A stretch of DNA of 64,000 bases from Acetobacter vaccinii (GCF_008365315.1 NZ_CP043508.1:38625-102624), one strand, 5' to 3'; numbered from the stretch's first letter, positions 24,843-33,305 are shown. Program-made: numbers and translations. The notes: generated by a model from the letters alone, not told the origin.

Positions 24843-26033
24843 ATGCAGCTTGAACAAATATCACTGGCCTGCGAGGCCAATGCAGAGCGAGAGCGCCTAC
24901 CTCTCACCAGCCTACTCGCATTGGCAGCCGCGGGATTCCTCACCATCCTCACCGAGACGCTACCCGCTGGTCTTCTTCCGCAGATCAGCGACGGCCTGCA
25001 CATTTCACAGGAGTTAGCCGGTCAATTGGTGACGGTTTATGCGATCGGCTCGCTGGTTGCAGCCATTCCGCTGACAAGTGCGACCCAGCGTATGCGGCGA
25101 CGCCCGTTGCTGCTTATGGCAATCGCCGGTTTCGCCGTCGCCAATGTCGTCACAGCCATCGCGTCCTCTTATGCGGTCGTCGTGGCCGCGCGTCTGCTGG
25201 CTGGGGTATCGGCCGGACTACTCTGGGCGCTGCTCGCAGGCTATGCCTCCCGTATGGTCGTCCCGCATCTGGAAGGACGCGCGATCGCTGTCGCCATGGT
25301 TGGCACTCCGCTCGCTCTATCGATCGGCGTACCGGCTGGCACGTTTCTGGGTGCTTGGGTGGGTTGGCGGTTCAGCTTCGGCATTATGAGCGCGTTGACG
25401 TTACTGTTGATCGGATGGACCTGCTTGAAGGTGCCCGACTTCCCCGGTGCGGACCGCGAAAAGAGAATACCGCTGGCGAAGGTTTGGACAATGCCTGGCA
25501 TTCGCCCGATTTTGATGGTGACGTTAGCTTTCGTACTCGCCCACAATATCCTCTACACTTATATCGCGCCCTACCTGGCCCAATCCGGCATGGTCGCGCA
25601 GACGGATCGCGTTCTGCTGGTATTCGGGGTCGCGGCCCTGCTAGGCATATGGGTGGTCGGCGCTTTGATCGATCGCCGACTGCGTCTTCTGACCCTCGGC
25701 ACTATCATCCTGTTCTTCATGGCAGTGCTGATCCTGGGCCTTGGCCGATCCGAGCCGATGGCGGTTTATGGCGGCGTAACTGTTTGGGGACTCGCTTTTG
25801 GCGGCGTGGCGACCTTGTTTCAGACTGCGTCTGCCAAGGCTGCGCGTAGCGGGGCAGATGTCGCGCAATCGATGATCGTTACAGTGTGGAACCTTGCGAT
25901 TGCAGGCGGCGGCATAGCGGGCGGTCTCATCCTCGGTGGGTTGGGCTCGGTCGCGCTGGTGTGGAGCTTGCTTCCCCTATTGACGGCCTCGTTCTTCATT
26001 GTCCGCTTGACCGATGCATTCGGCGCACGATGA
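24843..26033 (+). CDS. DHA1-type MFS transporter
   Basis: 396 aa from the ATG at 24843. About 12 hydrophobic segments; 'TETLPAGLLPQISDGLHISQELAGQLVTVYAIGSLVAAIPLTSATQRMRRRPLLL' is the motif A-like region of the AraJ/YdhP/PbuE type of DHA1 exporters. It is likely to export drugs, purines or sugars; the substrate cannot be read from sequence. Confidence 0.88.
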   Translation: MQLEQISLACEANAERERLPLTSLLALAAAGFLTILTETLPAGLLPQISDGLHISQELAGQLVTVYAIGSLVAAIPLTSATQRMRRRPLLLMAIAGFAVANVVTAIASSYAVVVAARLLAGVSAGLLWALLAGYASRMVVPHLEGRAIAVAMVGTPLALSIGVPAGTFLGAWVGWRFSFGIMSALTLLLIGWTCLKVPDFPGADREKRIPLAKVWTMPGIRPILMVTLAFVLAHNILYTYIAPYLAQSGMVAQTDRVLLVFGVAALLGIWVVGALIDRRLRLLTLGTIILFFMAVLILGLGRSEPMAVYGGVTVWGLAFGGVATLFQTASAKAARSGADVAQSMIVTVWNLAIAGGGIAGGLILGGLGSVALVWSLLPLLTASFFIVRLTDAFGAR

Positions 26034-26373
26034 GGGGCGGGCCATTGGCTTGTCTCGACCAGTCTGGGGCAAACCGTCCTACCGCCGTTACCCACAGAAT
26101 GACCGCTCCCACTGTAAGCTGCCCTTTGTCGAACTGGTACGGAACGACAGGACAGTCCCAAGCGCGGTCTATCGTGGCTCGCCTGACAATGTCGGCTTTC
26201 GGGCAGCTGCCATCACCACTTTGATGTCTACCCTATAGGTGACTGCCGCCTGTCTGCTTTGTTTTTTCTGAGTCGACAGACGGTCAATTATGTCGAGTAA
26301 AAACCCATTCATGAACGCGTCTCTCATCCGGACAGCACAGGCCTGATCCCTCCATGTGCACAGCATATCCACA
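26034..26373. other. Decayed intergenic sequence with one copy of a 20-bp repeat
   Basis: A 74-codon open frame at 26014-26238 shows no recognisable family. GACTGCCGCCTGTCTGCTTT occurs at 26241-26260 and again, same orientation, at 31771-31790. No complete gene is evident. Confidence 0.45.
26241..26260 (+). repeat. 20-bp direct repeat, left copy
   Basis: GACTGCCGCCTGTCTGCTTT, identical to 31771-31790. The pair brackets 5.5 kb of relics and stress genes. Confidence 0.8.
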
Positions 26374-26592
26374 CTGAAGAACTGGAGGCGTCTGAACTGT
26401 GAGCGTGCCTCCAAAGGAACGTCCGCTAACATGACTAAGCTGAAGGCCTTTCTGGGCCGATAACCGAACATGTCTCAAGGTCATCCCCTCAATCGCTGCC
26501 TCGGGCAAACCTAACCCAACGCCGGCTGTCTTGGCATTTATCGCAGTCAGATCTGTTATGGTCACATCATGAATATGCGGGTCGTTGATGTT
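26374..26592 (-). pseudogene. Fragment of a GH28-like (pectin-lyase fold) protein
   Basis: The minus frame reads 'NINDPHIHDVTITDLTAINAKTAGVGLGLPE' and 'IEGMTLRHVRLSAQKGLQLSHVSG', repeated beta-helix-like rungs as at the end of polygalacturonase-type glycosyl hydrolases. There is no start, no catalytic region and no upstream continuation, so only about 70 residues survive. Confidence 0.6.
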
Positions 26593-26819
26593 ACTGGAGC
26601 AACGGGATCGGTCATCGAGACAGTCTGCTGCACGAGGCCGGGTTGCGGATCGTGAGATGATCGATCCTGATCTGGCTGGACTCCCTGACAACGACCATCC
26701 ACATTGGAGAATTGGTCGCCGTAATACCTGAGATCCGTCCATGCTGCACATGCGAAAACTCAATCAGCCAAGGACGTGGCAGACCAAAACGTTACTGACA
26801 TTGCCACTGCACGATCGCG

Positions 26820-27030
26820 CATATCGTCTCTATCCGCGCTTCGGTGGTGCGGCTTCCCCAGGTTCACGAGAGGGCAAAGCAGGGGCTCATCACACCGCTG
26901 ATCGAGATTTTTCGTGCAAATGGGACCTGCGCCTATGTGGGAGATGGGAGCAATTTCTGGCCTGCAGCGCATGTGCTCGACGTTGCCCGTCTTTATAGGC
27001 TGGCCATCGAGAAGAGGGCGACGGGTGCTG
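26820..27030 (+). pseudogene. C-terminal fragment of an NAD-dependent epimerase/SDR
   Basis: The frame reads 'RASVVRLPQVHERAKQGLIT' and continues 'PLIEIFRANGTCAYVGDGSNFWPAAHVLDVARLYRLAIEK', which is the substrate-side part of extended SDRs. The Rossmann half is missing and the frame breaks after about residue 62. It abuts a second, different dehydrogenase fragment. Confidence 0.7.
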
Positions 27031-27180
27031 CGTGCGGCGATCCGGAGTGGTGTGGAGCGCGTGGTGATGACGTCGTCTGTGGCGGCCGCAAGCCGAAGGG
27101 TCGGTAGCCCGGACTGCGAATGCGACGAGACGGTGTGGACCGATCCGGATCCCTCTGGTGTGGACGCCTATACACGCTCA
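27010..27180 (+). pseudogene. Internal fragment of a second aldehyde-reductase-like SDR
   Basis: In another frame: 'RVLRAAIRSGVERVVMTSSVAAASRR' then 'CDETVWTDPDPSGVDAYTRS'. This is the central catalytic-Ser region (TSS) of dihydroflavonol-4-reductase-like SDRs. Both the NAD-binding start and the YxxxK part are absent. Confidence 0.65.
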
Positions 27181-27293
27181 TATCCGGATCAGACGATCAA
27201 TGTAGTCTTCCTCCACCTCTTGCTGGCGCTATTTACCCAGCCCATATTCCTGCCGTCGTCCGACACTGCTTAACAGACACGGAGGATTCCAAA

Positions 27294-27866
27294 ATGCATT
27301 TTTCTCGTATGTTTCAGGCTGGCGTCTTTGTTGCTACACTGGCCTGCGGCGCGGCTGCCCTGCCTGCGCAGGCTCAGGATACGTTGCGCGTCGTTGATGC
27401 ACGGGGACACCAGGTCGGTATCCTGGTCCCAGTCCAGGGCATCGCGACGACAGCGGCACTGCCTGATATCGACATGTTCGACGCCGTTAATCGCATGATG
27501 GCACGCAATATGGCTCTCATGGAGGCGGTCGATCGGACATTGGGCTCGCGGCTGGGCGGTGCCCTGCGCGCCGTTCCGGCTGTTAGTCATGATCTCCCGA
27601 AACAGAGCATGTCCTGGCAGCGTTTCGAGGCGGTCAGCACCGGTGGACCCATCGCCTGTACGCAGACGATCACGATCACATCAGACGGTCAGGCGACGCC
27701 AATCGTTCATGTGTCACGCACCGGAAGCAACGCCTGTGCGGCGCTCGCTGCGCAGATGGCAATTGACAATCTCGGAGATCAAAAGGCTGGTTCGACGGCT
27801 CTGACGCCCGCCGTCGAGACGCTGACGGAAGACCCGACGAACGGACACGCTGGAAGCGCTCTGTAA
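27294..27866 (+). CDS. Secreted protein, unknown
   Basis: 190 aa from the ATG at 27294 with a GGAGGA ribosome-binding site. A signal peptide is clear: Met-His-Phe-Ser-Arg, a hydrophobic core 'GVFVATLACGAAALPAQAQ' and an AQA cleavage site near residue 28. The mature part has a 'CTQTITITSDGQATPIVHVSRTGSNAC' segment with two Cys that may form a disulfide. No family recognised; probably periplasmic. Confidence 0.8.
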   Translation: MHFSRMFQAGVFVATLACGAAALPAQAQDTLRVVDARGHQVGILVPVQGIATTAALPDIDMFDAVNRMMARNMALMEAVDRTLGSRLGGALRAVPAVSHDLPKQSMSWQRFEAVSTGGPIACTQTITITSDGQATPIVHVSRTGSNACAALAAQMAIDNLGDQKAGSTALTPAVETLTEDPTNGHAGSAL

Positions 27867-27872
27867 GACAGG

Positions 27873-27899
27873 TGGTGGCCGGAAAACCCTGGGCCACCA
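27873..27899 (+). terminator. Hairpin after the secreted-protein gene
   Basis: TGGTGGCC / GGCCACCA with an 11-nt loop, 7 bp after the stop; a short T-A-rich stretch follows. Probable intrinsic terminator with a weak U-tract. Confidence 0.55.
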
Positions 27900-28173
27900 T
27901 TATAGAAGGAAAATATATTGATTTTCTGCGATCATCGCTATGATATTTGACTAATATAAACACCTCCATGTAATTTCCACCCGCAACACCGCCACATAAA
28001 ATAAATACAAATATAAATAATAAAATTATTCATGAAAAAGAATCTGCATTTCGTGTCCTCTTGACGAGGCAGGCATCTCTTCCAATTTTTCTTTCGCTGG
28101 ACGCCATCGGGTCCGGCATAGGCTCTGTGAGCCAGACAACTGAAGTCCATGTTGCTTTAATCGGAGGATGTGG
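27900..28173. other. AT-rich intergenic region
   Basis: 27900-28060 is strongly AT-rich, unlike its surroundings, and holds no gene. It probably supplies the promoter for the 28174-28535 pair. Confidence 0.5.
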
Positions 28174-28272
28174 ATGTCGACACTGAAAGGACTTTATTCC
28201 CGCTATCGCCGCTCCTTGCGCACAGCCGCCCGGAGATGGCGCAACCGACTGGAGGGAGGCGTATCATGGTAA
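28174..28272 (+). CDS. 32-aa basic microprotein
   Basis: ATG at 28174 after a CGGAGGATG ribosome-binding site. The peptide (MSTLKGLYSRYRRSLRTAAR and 12 more residues ending GGVSW) contains nine Arg/Lys in a predicted amphipathic helix, in the manner of DUF1127-like small proteins. Its stop overlaps the start of the next gene (ATGGTAA), so the two are translationally coupled; it may be a leader peptide. Confidence 0.55.
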   Translation: MSTLKGLYSRYRRSLRTAARRWRNRLEGGVSW

Positions 28273-28535
28273 CGCGCCCCCTTTTTGGAGACGATCCGCT
28301 CGCTCCGCGTGTGCTCTCCGTGCTCCGCCGCCTCGGTCATGACGGACGTGGCGTGACGCTAACGTCACTGGTGGCCCATACCGGTATACCGGGGATCAGA
28401 CTTCGCGCCACGCTGGAACGTCTGGTCCAGACGGGCGCGATCGCCCCTGCCGGGTGTGATCCCCTGGCGTCTGATCTCGCGTTCCGTCTCCCCCTACGGG
28501 CAAGAGCCGCACCGCCAGTTTCGGTCGCCGCGTAA
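28266..28535 (+). CDS. Small winged-helix-like protein, unknown
   Basis: 89 aa from the ATG at 28266. 'APRVLSVLRRLGHDGRGVTLTSLVAHTGIPGIRLRATLERLVQTGAIAP' has the pattern of a winged HTH (helix, turn, helix, wing). It is coupled to the preceding 32-aa frame. Role unknown, possibly regulatory for the cluster that follows. Confidence 0.6.
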   Translation: MVTRPLFGDDPLAPRVLSVLRRLGHDGRGVTLTSLVAHTGIPGIRLRATLERLVQTGAIAPAGCDPLASDLAFRLPLRARAAPPVSVAA

Positions 28536-28689
28536 GGCACCGACCGCGCCCGGTAGATTGGAAACGCCTTCTCCGAGCGGAAGCGCCATCTTTTCTGGAA
28601 CGACCGCACGAATGTGAGGGTGGAGCGGGGCCTTCCATCGGAGGTCCCGCGTTTCTGCAGATGGAATCAAAAGCAGCGAGAACAGGGAG

Positions 28690-29247
28690 ATGTCGAGTTT
28701 TATCCATTTTCTCAACCTGAAGGCGCTTCAGGACTATTGGAATAACCATCCCCCCGTGCCCCGTTCACGGGGGACCATGCGGCCAGTTTGGTCGCACTCC
28801 GCAGAAAAGACGGAGCGAGCGGAACAGACGGCCAAGCAACCTCGGTGCCTTCGGCATAGGGAGAGGAGGCCACACGTCGCTGTCGGTCTCGTCCTCGTGC
28901 TGCTGGTCGGAATGGCCTCGCAGGCATCGGCTGATGCGCCGCATGATGTGCTGTCGTGCGACACAGAAAAGCAGCCGGTAAACATTCCATCCATGCCACT
29001 GGCCCGCTCCATCGAGATATTGAGCCGGCAGACCGGGTGCCCGGTTCTTGTCGACCCGATCCTTATGGACGGCCGGACCTCGGCAGCCGTCAAGGGCGCC
29101 TATACGCCTCAGGCCGCCCTCCTGCATCTGTTCGGGTCCGTGCATGTCGACGTCACCGCCACTGTTTCTGGCTTGAGCGTCAGCCCTCTGGATGCGAGGG
29201 CTCTGATATCGCGCGACACGCGGGCCGGCCTGAGGACTGCATCATGA
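28690..29247 (+). CDS. STN-domain secreted protein
   Basis: 185 aa from 28690; an internal ATG at 28777 is an equally good start. An Arg-rich segment precedes a hydrophobic signal ('VAVGLVLVLLVGMASQASADAP'). After it, 'VNIPSMPLARSIEILSRQTGCPVLVDPILMDGRTSAAVKGAYTPQAALLHLFG' is an STN domain (secretin/TonB N-terminal short domain), which in FecA-type receptors contacts FecR. A free-standing periplasmic STN protein suggests a signalling adaptor. Confidence 0.75.
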   Translation: MSSFIHFLNLKALQDYWNNHPPVPRSRGTMRPVWSHSAEKTERAEQTAKQPRCLRHRERRPHVAVGLVLVLLVGMASQASADAPHDVLSCDTEKQPVNIPSMPLARSIEILSRQTGCPVLVDPILMDGRTSAAVKGAYTPQAALLHLFGSVHVDVTATVSGLSVSPLDARALISRDTRAGLRTAS

Positions 29248-29621
29248 CTCTTCGCGCGGGCAGGCCGAACAGAATTATGTCGCTTTCGAGCGTTCAGATC
29301 GACACAGAACTGGCGGTCCTGCTGGCAGACTATCTCGGTGACCAGGAAAAAGACCAGGGATATGACGTCCTCATGCGTCGGGCGGCTGACCACCGGATTT
29401 ATGATCGAATTTCTCGCTGGAGAACCGCGTCTTATCCGGAAGTGACGACCGTCGCCGTGGTCCGAAAACTCCTGCCTGTCGCTGACCGCACGCACATGGC
29501 TAAGACCCTGGGTATGTCGTTGGGAGACCTCGAAAACCAGCTGACATTAGCCTTGCCAAAAGGCATGCGAGACCATGCCAGAACATTGTCCTGTCGCCTG
29601 CCACGCTGGCAGCGGCTTTGA
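29244..29621 (+). CDS. Unknown protein coupled to the STN gene
   Basis: 125 aa; its ATG overlaps the STN stop (ATGA). No family recognised. The sequence is predicted helical ('VQIDTELAVLLADYLGDQEKDQGYDVLMRRAADHRIYDRISRW'), cytosolic, without signal or membrane segment. 'MAKTLGMSLGDLENQLTLALPKG' could form a helix-turn-helix. Confidence 0.6.
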   Translation: MTLRAGRPNRIMSLSSVQIDTELAVLLADYLGDQEKDQGYDVLMRRAADHRIYDRISRWRTASYPEVTTVAVVRKLLPVADRTHMAKTLGMSLGDLENQLTLALPKGMRDHARTLSCRLPRWQRL

Positions 29622-29688
29622 ACCGGATGTGCGCCGGAAGGGCCACGACGTAGGAACTATAACTCAATTCATAGATGGGAAAACGGCT

Positions 29689-30246
29689 ATGGAAGACCTC
29701 TCCATGAAACGTTCCTGGCAGAGCAGGGACTGGTCCCACTTCATCAAGCTGTTCAGGGGCCTGACATTCTACGAGCGTTTTGAACAGGCGATCATTCTGA
29801 CCCTGATTGCGCTCATCATGCTGGTCACCGCCATCGCGACGATTCATCTGATCGGCGCGGTATGGCATCTGGTCGTCGATGTCGGAATCGATCCGATCAA
29901 CCAGACGATCTTCCAGGCGATTTTTGGCGCGATCTTTACTGTTATCATCGCCCTTGAATTCAAACACTCCCTGCTGGTCGTTCTTGCCCAGCATGAGAAC
30001 GTCATCCGGGTGCGGACCATCGTCCTGATCGCCCTCCTGGCGATTGCCCGCAAATTCATCCTGCTGGATCTGCATGATGTGACTGCCATGGAACTGTTCG
30101 CTCTCTCGGCGGCTGTTATGGCGCTGGGTGCCGTCTACTGGCTGGTCCGCGAGCAGGATGCGCGTGTCGCGCGCGATGCAAGGGAACAGGCGCATCTCGA
30201 AGATAATCCTGCGGCCCGCTGTGAGCCTGAACGGTCTTCATCCTGA
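29689..30246 (+). CDS. psiE: PsiE-family membrane protein
   Basis: 185 aa from the ATG at 29689 (29704 is also possible). Four transmembrane segments (about 35-57, 72-92, 105-125, 135-155) and 'FEQAIILTLIALIMLVTAIATIHLIGAVWHLV', 'ALEFKHSLLVVLAQHENVIRVRTIVLIALLAIARKFILLD' are typical of the phosphate-starvation-inducible PsiE family. Function unknown in general. A hairpin follows it. Confidence 0.85.
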   Translation: MEDLSMKRSWQSRDWSHFIKLFRGLTFYERFEQAIILTLIALIMLVTAIATIHLIGAVWHLVVDVGIDPINQTIFQAIFGAIFTVIIALEFKHSLLVVLAQHENVIRVRTIVLIALLAIARKFILLDLHDVTAMELFALSAAVMALGAVYWLVREQDARVARDAREQAHLEDNPAARCEPERSSS

Positions 30247-30254
30247 AGGATCGA

Positions 30255-30285
30255 AGTAAAGGCGGTCTATAACGCCGCCTTTACT
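30255..30285. terminator. Bidirectional hairpin between convergent genes
   Basis: Perfect 11-bp arms AGTAAAGGCGG / CCGCCTTTACT with a 9-nt loop, 9 bp after the psiE stop and 10 bp from the end of the convergent secreted-protein gene. No clear U-tract. Confidence 0.7.
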
Positions 30286-30294
30286 CAATCCCCA

Positions 30295-30651
30295 CTATGT
30301 CTCGTGCGATGAGGACGTCTTCTTCGCCGTCTCTGGCCCTGACGGTGCCAGATGATCTGTGTCGATGGGCCGGAAAGGCGGAATGGGTTGTCCGGGAGAG
30401 TAGACCGGCCCCTTGTAGTTCTGATCCAACTGGCTTGCGTTCAAGCTGTCGACCAGCATATCACCTGTGCCGTCTTCGTAATGAGTGCGAGCCCCGGTTT
30501 TGGGGATTGTGGACGTTCCCTCAGTCGCCCTTGCATCGAACGATGTTGCAGTCGTCCGGACAACATCACCAGCATGTGCGCCCGACTGGCTCAGTAGAGA
30601 CAAGCTCAGAGCAGCGCACGACAGAGATATTTTCATCCTCTTCATGCTCAT
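30295..30651 (-). CDS. Small secreted protein, unknown
   Basis: 118 aa. Signal peptide 'MKRMKISLSCAALSLSLLSQSGAHA' with AHA cleavage; the remainder is Thr/Asp/Pro-rich and looks disordered. No family recognised. It lies directly downstream of the Hsp20 gene on the same strand. Confidence 0.65.
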   Translation of the reverse strand: MSMKRMKISLSCAALSLSLLSQSGAHAGDVVRTTATSFDARATEGTSTIPKTGARTHYEDGTGDMLVDSLNASQLDQNYKGPVYSPGQPIPPFRPIDTDHLAPSGPETAKKTSSSHET

Positions 30652-30711
30652 GACCTTTCGAGATTCTCCCCCGGCCGGATGAATGGCCGGGGGAGAGTTT
30701 TCGTCACGCCA

Positions 30712-31194
30712 TCAGGCTGCCTCTTTCCGCGCCTCAATCTGGGGCACGGCTTCCTCCGCACGTGCTGTAGAGGACGTAATCGCGATACGACGCGGCTTCA
30801 TCACTTCGGGTATCTCACGTTTCAGAGTAATGGACAGAAGTCCGTTCTCGAAGTGCGCATCGGTGACTTTCATATGCTCGGCCAGATCGAAGCGGCGTTC
30901 GAATTCTCTGCCCGCAATACCCCGATGGAGATATTCGGCGGCGCTTTGCGGCTCCGGCGCCTTTCGTCCTGTCACGACAAGAGTATTGCGCTCCTGTGTG
31001 ATCGTAAGGTCGGCCTCGGCAAGTCCGGCAACCGCCATGTCGATCCGGTAATCATCCTCACCGGTCTTGACGATATCGTAAGACGGCCAGTTATCGACCG
31101 CTGGAATCCGGCTGGCGAGATCAAGGGCGTTGAGCATTCTGTCAAAACCCACGCTCGAACGGAACAGGGGAGCAAAATCAACGGTGGCTCTCAT
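30712..31194 (-). CDS. Hsp20/alpha-crystallin small heat-shock protein
   Basis: 160 aa from the ATG at 31194 (AAGGAGG about 9 nt upstream; an ATG two codons earlier is less well spaced). The alpha-crystallin domain runs from about 35 to 135: 'YDIVKTGEDDYRIDMAVAGLAEADLTITQERNTLVVTGRK' and 'FDLAEHMKVTDAHFENGLLSITLKREIPE', with the IxI-like tail 'RIAI'. An ATP-independent holdase; similar to IbpA. Plasmid-borne sHsps are common in acetic acid bacteria. Confidence 0.93.
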   Translation of the reverse strand: MRATVDFAPLFRSSVGFDRMLNALDLASRIPAVDNWPSYDIVKTGEDDYRIDMAVAGLAEADLTITQERNTLVVTGRKAPEPQSAAEYLHRGIAGREFERRFDLAEHMKVTDAHFENGLLSITLKREIPEVMKPRRIAITSSTARAEEAVPQIEARKEAA

Positions 31195-31378
31195 AGCCAT
31201 ATCCTCCTTTGAGCAACATGGACACAAGATCAAAACTGATAGTTCTGTCTGCCGACCCCTTTGGCGGCCGGCAGATTCAATCTGGGCACTCCGTGCATGG
31301 TGTCAAGAGGTATCAAAAATGCAGAAAGGCAGGTTTGGGCGTCCTCAATCGTTCGCGTGTTCAGAGTGGACCAGAACA

Positions 31379-31612
31379 ATGCCTGATAGCATCGGATGGA
31401 AGTTGCTAGCCGCGGCATTCGCCGCGACCATGCTGAGTGCCGCTCCGGCGGAGGCCTGGCCGTGGATTTATGCTGGACCACCAATTGTCGTTCCACCACC
31501 AGTCGTGGTCGCGCCGCTAGCTGTCAGTTGGGGTGGGCGGTCTCCTTCAGAAGGTTTATCAACCGCCGGTATGGCACATCAATGCCGCAAGGAGGCCTTC
31601 CACCCCATCTGA
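31379..31612 (+). CDS. Short exported Pro/Val-rich protein
   Basis: 77 aa. Signal peptide 'LLAAAFAATMLSAAPAEAWP' with AEA cleavage; then 'IYAGPPIVVPPPVVVAPLAVSWGG'. The last 25 residues change character and the +1 frame continues similarly, so a frameshift near the end is possible. Low-complexity envelope protein, function unknown. Confidence 0.5.
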   Translation: MPDSIGWKLLAAAFAATMLSAAPAEAWPWIYAGPPIVVPPPVVVAPLAVSWGGRSPSEGLSTAGMAHQCRKEAFHPI

Positions 31613-31770
31613 CATGTCTTGTTCTATGATACGTTTTCAGAAGGGGCTGCTTTTATGCAGCCGAGCGGAGAATGCACTCGGGTGGGAGGAAACTCCATCA
31701 GCTCATGGTGATTGCGGACTGTCCGCTTAGGAGCTTGGCGAATGGGGGCTTGTATGTCCGGGATGAAGGC

Positions 31771-31790
31771 GACTGCCGCCTGTCTGCTTT
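31771..31790 (+). repeat. 20-bp direct repeat, right copy
   Basis: GACTGCCGCCTGTCTGCTTT, identical to 26241-26260. It lies 60 bp before the plasmid backbone resumes, inside a gap (31613-31849) with no gene. Confidence 0.8.
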
Positions 31791-31849
31791 ACGAACAGGC
31801 AGGCAATCGCTCACTCAGCCTGATCACGTCCGCACCACCGCTCACGATC

Positions 31850-32119
31850 CTACCCGAACGGGTTTTTCACCGGATGGGTCTGAAACCCCTCTGAGACCAC
31901 AGGAGGCAGATCGCTGCGGGCTTCCAGCACGGCAATGATCGCCTCCATCTGCGCTTTCAGATGGCGCGCGGCCTCAAGACCCGCCTGATCCTCCCGGATC
32001 TCCAGACGACCATACAGGCTGACATGATCGTCCGCATTCTCAAGGGTCAGACCATCCAGACTGACACTCTGCGCGCCACCTCCAAAGGGCACAAAGACCT
32101 TCGCTACAGGTTGGTTCAC
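31850..32119 (-). CDS. Small plasmid protein, unknown
   Basis: 89 aa from a GTG at 32119 that overlaps the stop of the endonuclease gene (GTGA), typical of coupled backbone genes; a longer frame to 32155 exists but lies inside that gene. 'VAKVFVPFGGGAQSVSLDGLTLENADDHVSLYGRLEIREDQAGLEAARHLKAQMEAIIAVLEAR' ends in a helical stretch. No family recognised. Confidence 0.65.
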   Translation of the reverse strand: MNQPVAKVFVPFGGGAQSVSLDGLTLENADDHVSLYGRLEIREDQAGLEAARHLKAQMEAIIAVLEARSDLPPVVSEGFQTHPVKNPFG

Positions 32120-33006
32120 TGGGCGTTCTCCATCACATGGCGCAGAACCCGCCATCCCTCACGGATGAGCGTTTTCTGCAACTGGCGAAAAAGCCGTGCC
32201 TCCATCTGGTCTTCACTCCGGCCCCGCCCCCCGTAAGGGCTGGCCATGGCTTCAGGCAAAGGCATGGCCCGGTCTTTCACACTCTGTGCAATCCCCGGAA
32301 ACGGATCAATCCCGATCCGGGCCTCAAGAGCCGCCACACTCATCTGCGTACAGGACGGTGCCTGCGTATTGGTGCAGACATACGCCCCTGCCCCGTTGCG
32401 TTCGGGGTCATAGACCGCCTTCCAGCTCGCGGACGGCACCAGCACTTCCTGCCCGATCGCCTGGATCTGTCCCTCGAACAATGGTCCTGTCACCACATAG
32501 AGCGCCCCATCCCGCCGGGCGAGAGCGCGCACGCCCATCTCCACACCGGCCCAGATGCCCTGGTTCAATCGCGGGGTCTGCGGCACGATATTGCTCAGGC
32601 TGAATGTCTCCTCCTGGGCCTCCAGACTGCTCGCATCCCCACTGGGCACCTGATGTCCCCGGTCATAGCCAGACCCCCTGTAGTCAGCCAGCCGTGCCCC
32701 ATCCCCGGCCGGGAGGCGGGTTTCCTCATGGAAATTAGTGGTGCTGCGGCCAATGCGCTTCGCCGCCTCCACATCCTGCCGGGTCAGGTATTCCGCCGCC
32801 CAGAGTGGTTCGTGCGCCAGCCCGGAATGAAGAACCGCATATCCCCGGTTGCACAGCAGGACCGTGCGCGGAGCCAGCTTTGGGTTGAGCAGAACCGGCA
32901 GTTGATCCTCCGCCCCGAACTCGGGACAGCTGTCCTGCGCCAGGGCAGGTCCCGCCCCCAGAACCGTGCCCAGCACCAGCGCCATCACGGCCACCCGACC
33001 CCGCAT
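32116..33006 (-). CDS. Secreted DNA/RNA non-specific endonuclease
   Basis: 296 aa from the ATG at 33006 with an AAGGAGAGG ribosome-binding site. Signal peptide (MRGRVAVMALVLGTVLGAGPALAQ; ALA cleavage). The beta-beta-alpha-metal motif 'YDRGHQVPSGDA' (DRGH, His the general base) and 'FSLSNIVPQTPRLNQGIWAGVE' (metal-binding Asn) are intact as in NucA/Serratia nuclease. Likely periplasmic; on conjugative plasmids such nucleases may degrade competing DNA. Confidence 0.93.
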   Translation of the reverse strand: MRGRVAVMALVLGTVLGAGPALAQDSCPEFGAEDQLPVLLNPKLAPRTVLLCNRGYAVLHSGLAHEPLWAAEYLTRQDVEAAKRIGRSTTNFHEETRLPAGDGARLADYRGSGYDRGHQVPSGDASSLEAQEETFSLSNIVPQTPRLNQGIWAGVEMGVRALARRDGALYVVTGPLFEGQIQAIGQEVLVPSASWKAVYDPERNGAGAYVCTNTQAPSCTQMSVAALEARIGIDPFPGIAQSVKDRAMPLPEAMASPYGGRGRSEDQMEARLFRQLQKTLIREGWRVLRHVMENAQ

Positions 33007-33092
33007 GGCCTCTCCTTGTGGTCTTGTCTGTCGTCTCATCAGACATATCCTGCCCGCAGGCGTGCTCCGGTACAAGCCCCGTCCGGGCACTC

Positions 33093-33305
33093 TCATGCCG
33101 CCAGGTCCCGCAGCAGCCGGGACGCCCGCAAACCCGCGCGGGCCGCCTGCCGTCGCAAGCCCGCCTGCAGGGACGGTTTCAGACGCCCGGCACGGGCTTC
33201 ATCTTCAAGCACGGTTTTTTCTCGAAGGAGACGGCGGGCATTGCCCATCCGCCGCACAGAGGAGGCCCGGAACGGAACCGGGCGGACAACTGTCTCATCA
33301 CGCAT
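33093..33305 (-). CDS. Small basic protein, unknown
   Basis: 70 aa, strongly Arg-rich ('RLLREKTVLEDEARAGRLKPSLQAGLRRQAARAGLRASRLLRDLAA'), predicted helical. A CGGAGA ribosome-binding site precedes the ATG at 33305. It could be a small DNA-binding protein; GC-rich composition makes a spurious frame possible. Confidence 0.4.
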   Translation of the reverse strand: MRDETVVRPVPFRASSVRRMGNARRLLREKTVLEDEARAGRLKPSLQAGLRRQAARAGLRASRLLRDLAA

